Positions 19,361 to 28,213 of a stretch of 64,000 nt of DNA are shown piece by piece (within the stretch, counting starts at the first letter, position 1; the number at the start of each line of letters is the position of its first letter). The translations under genes and the position numbers were made by a program. The stretch lies in NCBI RefSeq assembly GCF_032823475.1, contig NZ_CP127915.1, forward strand, positions 310,001-374,000, given 5' to 3'. The notes beneath the pieces were generated by a model. The model was given only the letters and a program-made list of their open reading frames with translations. It was not told the origin of the DNA and searched no databases. Source of the stretch: Acinetobacter sp. SAAs474. GTDB lineage: Bacteria; Pseudomonadota; Gammaproteobacteria; Pseudomonadales; Moraxellaceae.

Positions 19361-20692
19361 TTAGCCTTGCTGACGTGCTTGTTGCTCTTTAAGCAATTCT
19401 TCATAACTAACTGTTTTATCAGTAACTTTTGCAGAATCCAAGATAAAATCAACCACTTGATCTTCAAGTACAACAGCTTCAATTTGAGCACGTTGTTGCT
19501 TATCATTTTTAAAGTATTCAATCACTTCTGTTGGATCTTCATATGAAGATGCCATATCTTCAATATATGCCTCAACACGTGCTTGATCTGCTTCAAGTTT
19601 AGCATCTGCTAAAATACGGCTAACCAATACACCGAGTTTAACAGATTTTTCAGCTTGCTCTTTAAACAATTCATCTGGCAACATGCTTGAATCAAATGCT
19701 TTTGCACCTTGAGCACCAAACTGCTGTGTAAACTGTTGAATCATTTGTTGGCGTTGACGATCAACTTCTTGTGCTACCATTGCAGCAGGAAGTTCAACTT
19801 CATTTGCTGCAACCAATGCATCAAAAGTCGCACCTTTAATTTGGTTACGTAAACCATTTTTCACTTCACGTTCCATATTCTTGCGAACGTCAGCTTTAAG
19901 TTTATCAATACCATCTTCTTCAGTTAAACCAAATACTGCTAGGAATTCAGCATCAACTTCTGGAAGTTTTTGTTTTTCAACTAATTTAACATTAATGGTA
20001 AATTGTGCAGTTTTACCTGCAAGGTTTTCAGCTTGATAGTCTTCAGGGAAAGTTACTTCAATCACTTTCTCTTCGCCTTTCTTCATGCCAACGATGCCAT
20101 CTTCAAAACCTGGAATCATACGGCCTGAACCTAATACCAGTTTAAAGTCTTCTGCAGCACCACCTTCAAATTTTTCGCCATCAATTGAACCTTCAAAATC
20201 AAAAGTGACTTGCATGTCTTTTTTTGCCATGCCTTTTGTTTCAGTCCAAGACGCACGTTGTTTTTGTAGATTTTCAATCATTTGATCGACATCTTTATCT
20301 GTCACTTCAGATGTTTTACGTTCTACATCCAAACCTTCAAATTTTACGTCTACTTCAGGATAAACTTCGACTGTTGCTTCATATACTAAAGCATCATCTT
20401 TCATTTCAGTTTTTTCAATGTTTGGCATACCAACAGCATTGATTTTTTCTTGCTGAATCGCTTCAAAAACTGTGTCACGGATAATGTCATTGACCACTTC
20501 TTGGTAAATTCCAGCACCATATTCACGACGTACAACGTCTACTGGCACTTTACCTGGACGGAAGCCGTTAATCTTCACAGTTTTGGCAGTGCGTTTCAAG
20601 CGAGCTTCAAATTGCTCGTTAATACGGCTCGTCGGTACAGAAACATTTAAACGACGGGCTACGCCCGAAACCGCTTCAGAAGTTACTTGCAT
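19361..20692 (-). CDS. tig: Trigger factor, ribosome-associated chaperone and prolyl isomerase
   Basis: Trigger factor binds the ribosome exit tunnel and helps fold nascent chains. The 443-aa protein has the ribosome-binding loop with the GFRPGKVP signature near residue 45. An FKBP-type peptidyl-prolyl isomerase domain covers about 150-245 ([19 protein letters not shown]), and a long helical C-terminal chaperone region follows. The start at 20692 ([10 protein letters not shown]) follows a GAGGAAG site; an upstream in-frame ATG at 20716 lacks one. The gene is the first of the tig-clpP-clpX cluster and is divergent from a TonB-dependent receptor. Confidence 0.97.
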   Translation of the reverse strand: MQVTSEAVSGVARRLNVSVPTSRINEQFEARLKRTAKTVKINGFRPGKVPVDVVRREYGAGIYQEVVNDIIRDTVFEAIQQEKINAVGMPNIEKTEMKDDALVYEATVEVYPEVDVKFEGLDVERKTSEVTDKDVDQMIENLQKQRASWTETKGMAKKDMQVTFDFEGSIDGEKFEGGAAEDFKLVLGSGRMIPGFEDGIVGMKKGEEKVIEVTFPEDYQAENLAGKTAQFTINVKLVEKQKLPEVDAEFLAVFGLTEEDGIDKLKADVRKNMEREVKNGLRNQIKGATFDALVAANEVELPAAMVAQEVDRQRQQMIQQFTQQFGAQGAKAFDSSMLPDELFKEQAEKSVKLGVLVSRILADAKLEADQARVEAYIEDMASSYEDPTEVIEYFKNDKQQRAQIEAVVLEDQVVDFILDSAKVTDKTVSYEELLKEQQARQQG

Positions 20693-20866
20693 GGCTTCCT
20701 CGATATAATTAATCATTACAGTTTTATAAAAAGTGCCACATTATATGACAACATTGCAAGATATACAAAAAATACCCACCAATTCTGAGTGATTAATTGC
20801 AATCTCTATACGCTTTTAATCATCGTCAAGAAAAAGAATACAAAATGAAGATTATGTTTTATTTTA

Positions 20867-20895
20867 TTGCAAATGATAAGTTTTATCATTAACAT
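20867..20895 (+). promoter_or_regulatory. Candidate promoter of the first receptor gene
   Basis: TTGCAA and TAACAT are separated by 17 bases, a plausible -35/-10 pair 39 bases upstream of the start codon. The Fur box fills the spacer, so Fur binding would block RNA polymerase. Confidence 0.4.
20872..20890. promoter_or_regulatory. Fur box upstream of the first TonB-dependent receptor
   Basis: AATGATAA-GTT-TTATCATT is a perfect 8-3-8 palindrome of 19 bases, the length of the classic Fur box, ending 43 bases before the start codon. It implies repression in iron-rich conditions. Confidence 0.75.
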
Positions 20896-20933
20896 TATAT
20901 TTCATTCAATCTCGTCCTTTTTGGAATTCTATA

Positions 20934-23132
20934 ATGAGTCGTTTTAACCTTCACCCGTTGACCATTGCACTATTAGGTTCAATAACAACAACTGTATTTG
21001 CAGCAGAGAAAACTGCAACCACAGAAAATAGTACAGCACACCAACTTTCCACGATTGTGGTCTCTGCAAGTGGTTTTGAACAATCATTAAAAGATGCACC
21101 TGCTTCAATCAGTGTCATTACACAAGAAGATATTGAAAGAAAAAATGCAACTTCAATTGCAGATTTATTGGTTGATATACCCGGTGTAGATGTACGCAAT
21201 GGTGTAGGAAAAACGTCAGGATTGAATGTCAGCATTCGAGGTATGAGTGCATCGGATACCCTTATTTTAATTGATGGCCGTCGTCAAACAACCTCAACAG
21301 ATGTAACACCAAATGGTTTTGGTGAAGCAGCGACAGGATTTATTCCTCCGCTTTCAGCAATTGAACGTATTGAAGTGATTCGTGGCCCAATGTCGACCTT
21401 ATATGGTTCTGATGCCATGGGTGGGGTGATTAATATCATCACCAAAAAAGTCAGTGATCAATGGAGTGGTAATGTTACTGTCAGTGGTAATGCGATGGAG
21501 CATAGTTCTGAAGCAGACTCATGGAAAACCAGCTTCTTACTTAATGGCCCCTTAATTCATGACCAATTAGGTTTACAATTACGTGGCAGTTATTATGATC
21601 GTGGCCGTTCAGACCGTATTGAAGGTTCAACAGGCCGTGATCCTCGTCCAACAACAGCACATAATTATGATATTGGTGGTAAATTAACTTACAAACTCAA
21701 TGATCAAAATGCGCTTTGGCTAGATAGCTTCCATTCCAGTCAAAATTATAAAAATGAAGATAATCGCTTAGGAACATTAGATACCGCAGCTAAAGCATCT
21801 GGTTATAAGGATAAACTTGAGTTTAATCGTAACCAGTATGCCATTGGACATGATGGTGATTATGATTTTGGTACTTGGCGTACCTATATTAGCCAGACTG
21901 AAACCGAAACCAAAGGCCGTACCATTCCCAATCGAACCTTTCCAAACAATGCTTATGCTGGAGATGATCGTACTTTAAAAAATACGGATTTGGTTGCCGA
22001 TACACACCTTATTATGCCGATTCAGGATCATAAATTAACTCTGGGAACTGAGTATAAAAAAGCCAAAATTAGGGATGATATTGCAGGCATAGATGCTGAA
22101 TTTTCCAAACATTCTTATTCATTCTATGCAGAAGATGAATGGAATATTATCAATAATGTTTTATTCACCTTTGGCGGTCGTTATGAGGAACATTCTGGTT
22201 TTGGTGGGCACTTTAGTCCACGCGCTTATTTAGTTTGGAATGCCAGTAATGAACTGACGTTAAAAGGTGGTGTTAGTACAGGCTATAAAGCACCATCAGC
22301 AAAAGCATTGTATGATGGAATTATTAGTGTCGGTAATCAAGGTGCCAGCTTTGGTATTGGTTCACCTGATTTAAAACCAGAAGAATCAACGAATTACGAA
22401 ATAGGTTTTAACTATAATAACGGTAACCTAGATTTAACAACTACAGCTTTTCTCAATAAAATTAAAAACTTAATTACAACTGGTCCAGCTTTACTCAATT
22501 GTGCTTATGAGGCTGCACCAAACCGACCAGGATGTGTTAATTATGGCTCACAAATTACAGTACAAGATACTTTTTCACAAAGTATCAATGCAAAAAGAGC
22601 GGAAACCCGAGGTGTAGAAGTCAGTGCCAAATATAGCATTATTCCTGAATGGGATATTAAGGCGGCATATACCTATATGAAAACAAAAATTACTGAAGGT
22701 CCTGAACAAGGAGAACACTTTACTAATGTACCACGTAACGCTTTTAATCTAACCTCAACATGGCATATTCAAGATGCACTAGATGTCTGGTTACAGTATG
22801 AATATAAATCTGATCGTACACGTTTTTCGACTATTCCAACTGCCCCAAGTACTGGACTAGGATCAAGTGATTATGAAGAATATAAATTACTTGGTGATAA
22901 ATTAGCAGGCTATAGTTTATTTAATTTAGGTGCAAGTTATATTGTAACAGATCAATTACGTCTGAATATGGCAGTTAACAACCTGTTAGATAAAGACTTC
23001 ACTGAAGGACAAAACTATCTTTACAATGGTGGTGAAGCAACAGCTTATAAATATCTTGATATTGGCTCTAGTATTTCAGGAACTTATATTCCAGGTCGTA
23101 ACTATTGGTTATCTGTCTCCTATGACTTTTAA
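20934..23132 (+). CDS. TonB-dependent ferric catecholate siderophore receptor (FepA/CirA/PirA-like)
   Basis: A 732-aa outer membrane receptor: signal peptide ending near VFAAEK (about 23), TonB box STIVVSA, plug domain about 50-170 (ADLLVDIPGVDVR, RIEVIRGPMSTLYGSDAMGGVINIITKK split across the plug), then a 22-strand barrel ending in SVSYDF with terminal Phe. The GYKAPSAKALYDG segment and the cysteine pair in LNCAYEAAPNRPGC resemble FepA/CirA-type catecholate receptors. It likely imports ferric enterobactin-like siderophores. A Fur box and promoter lie just upstream. PirA is the closest named candidate in Acinetobacter, but I cannot separate it from related receptors by eye. Confidence 0.88.
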   Translation: MSRFNLHPLTIALLGSITTTVFAAEKTATTENSTAHQLSTIVVSASGFEQSLKDAPASISVITQEDIERKNATSIADLLVDIPGVDVRNGVGKTSGLNVSIRGMSASDTLILIDGRRQTTSTDVTPNGFGEAATGFIPPLSAIERIEVIRGPMSTLYGSDAMGGVINIITKKVSDQWSGNVTVSGNAMEHSSEADSWKTSFLLNGPLIHDQLGLQLRGSYYDRGRSDRIEGSTGRDPRPTTAHNYDIGGKLTYKLNDQNALWLDSFHSSQNYKNEDNRLGTLDTAAKASGYKDKLEFNRNQYAIGHDGDYDFGTWRTYISQTETETKGRTIPNRTFPNNAYAGDDRTLKNTDLVADTHLIMPIQDHKLTLGTEYKKAKIRDDIAGIDAEFSKHSYSFYAEDEWNIINNVLFTFGGRYEEHSGFGGHFSPRAYLVWNASNELTLKGGVSTGYKAPSAKALYDGIISVGNQGASFGIGSPDLKPEESTNYEIGFNYNNGNLDLTTTAFLNKIKNLITTGPALLNCAYEAAPNRPGCVNYGSQITVQDTFSQSINAKRAETRGVEVSAKYSIIPEWDIKAAYTYMKTKITEGPEQGEHFTNVPRNAFNLTSTWHIQDALDVWLQYEYKSDRTRFSTIPTAPSTGLGSSDYEEYKLLGDKLAGYSLFNLGASYIVTDQLRLNMAVNNLLDKDFTEGQNYLYNGGEATAYKYLDIGSSISGTYIPGRNYWLSVSYDF

Positions 23133-23161
23133 TTCCATTTAATTGATCTTCTATTTTCTCT

Positions 23162-23190
23162 GTCATGCCCCTACCCTAAAGGGGCATGAC
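23162..23190 (+). terminator. Hairpin after the first receptor gene
   Basis: Perfect 11-base arms GTCATGCCCCT and AGGGGCATGAC surround a 7-base loop about 30 bases past the stop. The following T stretch is short (TGTATTT), so it may work as a pause or RNA end. Confidence 0.6.
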
Positions 23191-23549
23191 TGTATTTAAA
23201 AGTCTATTACTCACTCATTGTCCTCATATCTTACAAAGTCAACCTATTCAATATTTATTTGCTTAACTTAAACCGTACAACCACGAGTTTTGATGATTCT
23301 CAACGCGCTATAGAAGATAAACTGATTAATTTAAAATGATTAATCAGTATTAGATATGAATGAATAATGAATAAATCATCTTATTTATGTAGCGATTTAA
23401 ATTCTCAATATAAAAGTTAATTATAATCGATATTAATATTTAAATATTAAAAACAATTACTTATATTTAAAATAATACATTATATCATTCACACATTCAG
23501 TACAAAAATTAATTTTTATCGTCAAATCCAATCATTATTGGTTGGAATA

Positions 23550-23568
23550 AAAAATAAGAATCATTATT
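23550..23568. promoter_or_regulatory. Candidate Fur box upstream of piuA
   Basis: The right half AATCATTATT matches the Fur consensus at 9 of 10 positions, and the whole 19-base site matches at about 14. It ends 40 bases before the start codon. Confidence 0.6.
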
Positions 23569-23608
23569 ATTCGCAATCAATTTCTCCTCTATTTCATGTG
23601 GATTTAAA

Positions 23609-25885
23609 ATGAGTTTCATAAAAACACGTAAAAAAATCGTGTCTTCTGCGATTGCCTCATCATTCAGCATTATGGCAGGGAATGCCATAGCACAAGAGCC
23701 ACAAGTTGCTCAACTCAAAACTATTCATACTGAAGCAGTCGTTGAACAAAATTTAAAAGTCGATACATCAGCAAATGATAAATATCTGACTTCTCTTTTA
23801 GATGCACCTAAATCTGTGGCCGTGATTTCACAACAGTTTATTGAAGATACACAAGTCACAACCTTAAGTGACGCTTTACGTTTAGTACCCGGAATTACCT
23901 TAGGTGCAGGTGAAGGCGGTAACCCAAATGGAGATCGTCCATTTATCCGTGGTTATAGTGCTGAAAGCTCAATTTATGTTGATGGTATACGTAATGCGAC
24001 TTCGCAAAACCGTGATATGTTCGCCATCGAACAAGTTGAAATTACCAAAGGTTCAGGTTCATCTTTAGGTGGTGCAGGATCTGTTGGCGGTAGCATTAAC
24101 CTGATCACCAAAGAAGCAAAGAAAGGCAGTTTCATTCAAGGCTCTGTTGAAGGTGGTACCGATAATTATCAACGTATTACCCTTGATGGTAACAAAGATT
24201 TTGGTAATGGCATTGCTGCACGTGTTGCTCTACTCGGTCATAAAAATGAAAAACCGGGTCAAGATAATGGTGCAGAATATAAACGTTTTGGGATTGCACC
24301 CAGCATTAGCTTTGGGCTAGATACGCCAACCCGTGCTACCTTAAGCTATTATTATCTAAAATCGAATGATACACCTGATTCAGGTGTACCCTATTGGACC
24401 GATGGTAAAGCAGCAGGTACTCCTTTAGATGTAAAACAAGGAGTTTACTATGGTTGGAAAGATCGAGATTTCCAAAAACAGGAAAACCATATTGGTACCA
24501 TTAAAGTTGAACATGATCTTAATGAAGACTTAACCATTGCCAATATTGCCACCTATAGCAAATCTAAAAATGACTTTATTTGGACTCAACCCGATGATTC
24601 TAAAGCTAATATTGCTAATGGTAGTGTAGCACGTCGTGCCAATACACGTATTACTAGTACTGAAAGTTATAGTGATCAACTGAGTTTACGTGGTAAGTTT
24701 AATACTGGCATATTACAACACCGTTTTAATACAGGGGTAGAATATAGCCACCAAAAATCAGATAAAGGTAGCTATACAATCTATGATTTAAATGGTTCTA
24801 CAACAACACTGCCAAATGGCAAACTGAATGATGTTGCAAACGGTTCTCTTGATCTTAGTGGTAATGGTGCTTGTGCAGGACTTATTGGAGCAGCATCAAA
24901 CTATTGGTGTACCTCAGCATATAATCCAAACCCATCGGATCCATTTTTAGGTTCAATTTCAGCCAATAAAGCTGTTACCACCACCACTGCAAAAACAACA
25001 TCATTATATTTCTTAGATAATATTGAAATTAATCCACAGTGGTTACTCGATTTAGGTGTACGTTGGGATAAGTTTGATACCGAGCTTAAAACCAATGCAA
25101 CAGGTGTAAAACTCACTAACAACACTGATTTTTGGAGCTGGAATGCAGGGCTTACCTATAAACCTGCAGAAAATGGTGCGATTTATATCAGTTACGCTAC
25201 CTCTGCGAATCCTGTAGGTATTGATGCTGGTGACGGTTCTGAACTGTCAGTTAATGCCAATAACCAAGATCTTGATCCTGAAAAAGCACGTACTTATGAA
25301 TTGGGTACCAAATGGGATTTATTAAATGACCGTCTAAATGTCACTGCATCGATTTTCCGTACTGAAAAGCAAAATACCCGTATTCAACTTGATCCAAACA
25401 CCTATACCAATGGCGGTAAAAGTAAAGTGGATGGTTTTGAACTGGGTATTAACGGTAATATTACCGAAAAATGGGCAGTGTCTGCAGGCTATACCTATTT
25501 AGACAGTAAAGCGACTAAAAATGGCTTTAGTTGTCGCAATAACAAGTGTACCGATCAATCTGGCTATAATGGTAATCAATTACCAAACGTACCAAAAAAT
25601 TCAGCAACGCTTTGGACGACCTATCAAGTCTTACCACAGTTAATGATTGGTGGTGGTGCTGTAGCAATGGATAAAGTCTATGGTGATCTTGCCAATGAAA
25701 AATGGGTACCAGGCTATGTACGCTACGATCTAGTTGCACGCTATAATGTCAATGAAAACGTTAATTTACAGCTTAATGTTAATAATGTGACAGATAAACG
25801 TTACTTTACTAAAGCCTATGCATCTCACTATGCAACAGAAGCTGATGGCCGTAATGCAGTATTGTCGTTAAACTTTAAATACTAA
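23609..25885 (+). CDS. piuA: TonB-dependent catecholate siderophore receptor, Fiu/PiuA type
   Basis: A 758-aa outer membrane receptor with signal peptide ending near NAIAQEP (about 29). The plug is of Fiu/PiuA type (LLDAPKSVAVISQQFIEDTQ, ALRLVPGITLGAGEGGNPNG, RPFIRGYSAESSIYVDGIRN), and the barrel ends in VLSLNFKY. The plug wording and the neighbouring piuC gene support PiuA. In Acinetobacter and Pseudomonas, PiuA-type receptors take up catecholates and siderophore-antibiotic conjugates such as cefiderocol, so loss matters for susceptibility. A candidate Fur box lies upstream and a strong terminator after it. The gene symbol is given by similarity from memory. Confidence 0.85.
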   Translation: MSFIKTRKKIVSSAIASSFSIMAGNAIAQEPQVAQLKTIHTEAVVEQNLKVDTSANDKYLTSLLDAPKSVAVISQQFIEDTQVTTLSDALRLVPGITLGAGEGGNPNGDRPFIRGYSAESSIYVDGIRNATSQNRDMFAIEQVEITKGSGSSLGGAGSVGGSINLITKEAKKGSFIQGSVEGGTDNYQRITLDGNKDFGNGIAARVALLGHKNEKPGQDNGAEYKRFGIAPSISFGLDTPTRATLSYYYLKSNDTPDSGVPYWTDGKAAGTPLDVKQGVYYGWKDRDFQKQENHIGTIKVEHDLNEDLTIANIATYSKSKNDFIWTQPDDSKANIANGSVARRANTRITSTESYSDQLSLRGKFNTGILQHRFNTGVEYSHQKSDKGSYTIYDLNGSTTTLPNGKLNDVANGSLDLSGNGACAGLIGAASNYWCTSAYNPNPSDPFLGSISANKAVTTTTAKTTSLYFLDNIEINPQWLLDLGVRWDKFDTELKTNATGVKLTNNTDFWSWNAGLTYKPAENGAIYISYATSANPVGIDAGDGSELSVNANNQDLDPEKARTYELGTKWDLLNDRLNVTASIFRTEKQNTRIQLDPNTYTNGGKSKVDGFELGINGNITEKWAVSAGYTYLDSKATKNGFSCRNNKCTDQSGYNGNQLPNVPKNSATLWTTYQVLPQLMIGGGAVAMDKVYGDLANEKWVPGYVRYDLVARYNVNENVNLQLNVNNVTDKRYFTKAYASHYATEADGRNAVLSLNFKY

Positions 25886-25958
25886 AGTATTGCCGATGAT
25901 GGATGTTACAGCATGATTTAGATGTAATTTTCATCATTAAATTTGCTACGTTATTGTC

Positions 25959-25987
25959 AATAGCCTCTATCCTAGAGGCTATTTTTA
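25959..25987 (+). terminator. Intrinsic terminator between piuA and piuC
   Basis: Arms AATAGCCTCT and AGAGGCTATT pair perfectly and are followed by TTTAT. It separates piuA from piuC, so piuC expression needs read-through or its own promoter. Confidence 0.85.
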
Positions 25988-26034
25988 TATCACTATTCAG
26001 AAAATAGCTATATAGCGTTTAAAAAGGTATTGTT

Positions 26035-26718
26035 GTGATTCATCATATTCCCAATATTTTAAGTAAGGAACAGGTGGCCTATTTTCGTGAAGAGATGGCT
26101 AAAATCGACTGGATTGATGGTAAACAGACCACAGGCTCACTCTCAGCCAATGTTAAACAAAACCGACAGCTTCCAGCCAATCATCCACTCAGCCAACATT
26201 TGGGACAAATTGTTTTAGCTGCAGTTAAACAAAATAGTTTATTTATGTCAGCGGCCTTGCCTTTGGAGATATTAGCACCCTACTTTAATCGTTATGAATC
26301 GGGTGAAACTTTTGGCTTTCATATTGATAATGCCATTCGTTGGCCACAAGATGCACAGCGCCCCATTCGTACCGATCTGTCCTGTACCCTGTTTTTAACT
26401 GAACCAGAAGACTATGACGGAGGTGAATTGGTCATCGAAGATACGTATGGTTACCATGAGGTTAAACTACCTGCAGGCGATTTAATTTTATATCCGTCTA
26501 CCAGTATCCATGAAGTGAGTCCGGTCACCTCTGGCTGTCGTATTGGAAGCTTTTTTTGGCTACAAAGCATGATTCGTGATGATGCTGATCGTTATACCTT
26601 ATTTAACTTGGACCAAAGCATTCAAAAGCTGCGTTTGGAATTAGGTGATCAACATGCTGAAGTGGTTCAACTCAGTAGTCTTTATCATAATCTGATTCGT
26701 AAATGGGCAGAGCTATGA
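26035..26718 (+). CDS. piuC: PKHD-type Fe(II)/2-oxoglutarate-dependent hydroxylase PiuC (YbiX family)
   Basis: A 227-aa cytoplasmic oxygenase. The metal ligands are H96 and D98 in FGFHIDNA and H159 in STSIHEVSP, with R169 in SGCRIGSF for 2-oxoglutarate. It starts at GTG 26035 with AAAAAGG upstream. PiuC/YbiX is repeatedly found beside PiuA/Fiu receptors and is regulated by iron, but its substrate has not been settled. The next gene overlaps its stop codon (ATGA), so the two are translationally coupled. The strong terminator before it suggests lower or separately controlled expression than piuA. Confidence 0.92.
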   Translation: MIHHIPNILSKEQVAYFREEMAKIDWIDGKQTTGSLSANVKQNRQLPANHPLSQHLGQIVLAAVKQNSLFMSAALPLEILAPYFNRYESGETFGFHIDNAIRWPQDAQRPIRTDLSCTLFLTEPEDYDGGELVIEDTYGYHEVKLPAGDLILYPSTSIHEVSPVTSGCRIGSFFWLQSMIRDDADRYTLFNLDQSIQKLRLELGDQHAEVVQLSSLYHNLIRKWAEL

Positions 26719-27839
26719 GTCAAACAATGCCATCCTACCGAACAGCACTACCACAAGCAGCACTGACTGAAATTCCTGCCTATTTACAAACGGTACATGA
26801 TTATGAGATTGAGGCAGAGAAACATTTATCCAGCATGGTATGGGCCTATTTACAAGGTGGTGCCATGGATGAAGTCAGTGTCAAAGATAATTTGACACAG
26901 TTCCAAAAAATTCAATTACAGCCACGTATATTAAGAGATTTAACCCAAGGCAATACACACTGTGAAATTTTTGGACAAAAATATCCACATCCCATCTTTT
27001 TGGCACCAATTGGTCATCAACAACAATTTCATCCAGAGGCTGAAGCCGCTTCTGCGCTGGCTGCAGAGGTTTTAGGTAGTAATCTCATTTTAAGTACCTT
27101 TAGCAATACCGATATGCGTCAGTTAAAAGCACAGAATCCCTATAAATGGTTTCAATTATATTGGCAAGGTGAACGAGAAAAATCGCTTGCTTTAGTGAAA
27201 ATGGCAGAAGCACATCAATATAAAGCGATTGTGATCACAGTGGACTCACCCCATAGTGGCATTCGGGATCGTGAACGGGCACATTTTTTTCATTTACCTC
27301 AAGATATGCAACACCCCCATACCCCCACGCATATCCCCTTACCTCAACTCGATAGCAAAGATCATCCCGTTTTTGCCGGTTTAATGCGTATTGCACCAAC
27401 TTGGTCAGATATTGCATGGCTAAGCCAACAAACCCAGTTACCGATTGTATTAAAAGGTATTAGCCATCCCCAAGATGCGTTATTGGCAATCCAGCATGGT
27501 GTACAAGGTCTCATTATCTCCAATCATGGTGGTCGAGTTTTAGATACCAGCATTGCACCACTCATCGCATTACAACGCATTAAACACGTTGTACCACAAG
27601 ATTTTCCTTTACTCTATGATGGCGGAATTCGTCGAGGATCAGATGTCTTTAAAGCAATTGCTTGTGGTGCATCAGCCGTACTGATTGGTCGACCTTATAT
27701 TTATGGTCTTGCTACAGCAGGTGCATTGGGTGTGGCACATGTCATTAAAATTTTAAAGGAAGAATTTGAGATCACCATGGCATTAATGGGAACAGCCACC
27801 ATCAATGAGATCAATTCAGACTATATTTACCAACCTTAA
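26715..27839 (+). CDS. FMN-dependent alpha-hydroxy acid dehydrogenase/oxidase
   Basis: A 374-aa TIM-barrel flavoenzyme of the lactate oxidase/glycolate oxidase family. Motifs: APIGHQQQFHPEAE in the FMN region, KWFQLYWQ, VITVDSPHSGIRDRE, VLKGISHPQDA with the FMN lysine, the catalytic His in ISNHGGRVLD, and DGGIRRGSDVFKA for phosphate binding. The ATG at 26715 overlaps the piuC stop by 4 bases; a second in-frame ATG at 26703 has no better site. Members oxidise lactate, glycolate, mandelate or long-chain hydroxy acids. Coupling to an iron-uptake hydroxylase gene is unusual and hints at a shared task. No membrane anchor is seen. Confidence 0.9.
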   Translation: MSQTMPSYRTALPQAALTEIPAYLQTVHDYEIEAEKHLSSMVWAYLQGGAMDEVSVKDNLTQFQKIQLQPRILRDLTQGNTHCEIFGQKYPHPIFLAPIGHQQQFHPEAEAASALAAEVLGSNLILSTFSNTDMRQLKAQNPYKWFQLYWQGEREKSLALVKMAEAHQYKAIVITVDSPHSGIRDRERAHFFHLPQDMQHPHTPTHIPLPQLDSKDHPVFAGLMRIAPTWSDIAWLSQQTQLPIVLKGISHPQDALLAIQHGVQGLIISNHGGRVLDTSIAPLIALQRIKHVVPQDFPLLYDGGIRRGSDVFKAIACGASAVLIGRPYIYGLATAGALGVAHVIKILKEEFEITMALMGTATINEINSDYIYQP

Positions 27840-28213
27840 GCTTATTGATGGAAAAATATTTCATCTATCAACTAAATAAAGTGAATTTAGAGATTTTTTC
27901 CCGATTGTATTCAGTTAAACTTTATCTTAATCCATTTGCAAGATCACGACAAAATATTCAAGCCAGTTCACCATACTGTATTTTTGGTCAGGCTGTATCT
28001 TGTTGAGATAATATGAGCATGGACGAGCAGATTTCTCATTGATCAGATATCAATCGTCCCAAAAGTAAATATAAATGTATAAGATTTTGCTACTTTGTAC
28101 GCCATTGATCAAAAATGATCCTTGTAAATTAATCCAATAGACACAATCTATATTAATGGTAGGTTGCCTTTATCAAAGACGCGAGCAACCGATCCTCTAT
28201 AAGGAGTTATCTC
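27840..28213. other. Leader and promoter region of leuA
   Basis: This 374-base gap has no convincing terminator after the hydroxy acid dehydrogenase gene. A short frame near 28013 (ATG AGC ATG GAC) contains no leucine codons, so it is not a leucine leader peptide. The only clear structure is the hairpin at 28162-28190 just before the leuA ribosome site. Confidence 0.45.
28162..28190 (+). promoter_or_regulatory. Hairpin directly upstream of the leuA ribosome site
   Basis: GGTTGC and GCAACC can pair around a loop of about 17 bases, ending 11 bases before AAGGAG. It could influence leuA translation or mark the end of a structured leader; no known riboswitch was recognised. Confidence 0.35.

Larger units (their letters stand above)
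23133..23608. other. Intergenic region between the two receptor genes
   Basis: It holds a hairpin (23162-23190) after the first receptor, about 300 bases of AT-rich DNA without a usable frame, and a Fur box near 23550 in front of the second receptor. Confidence 0.55.
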
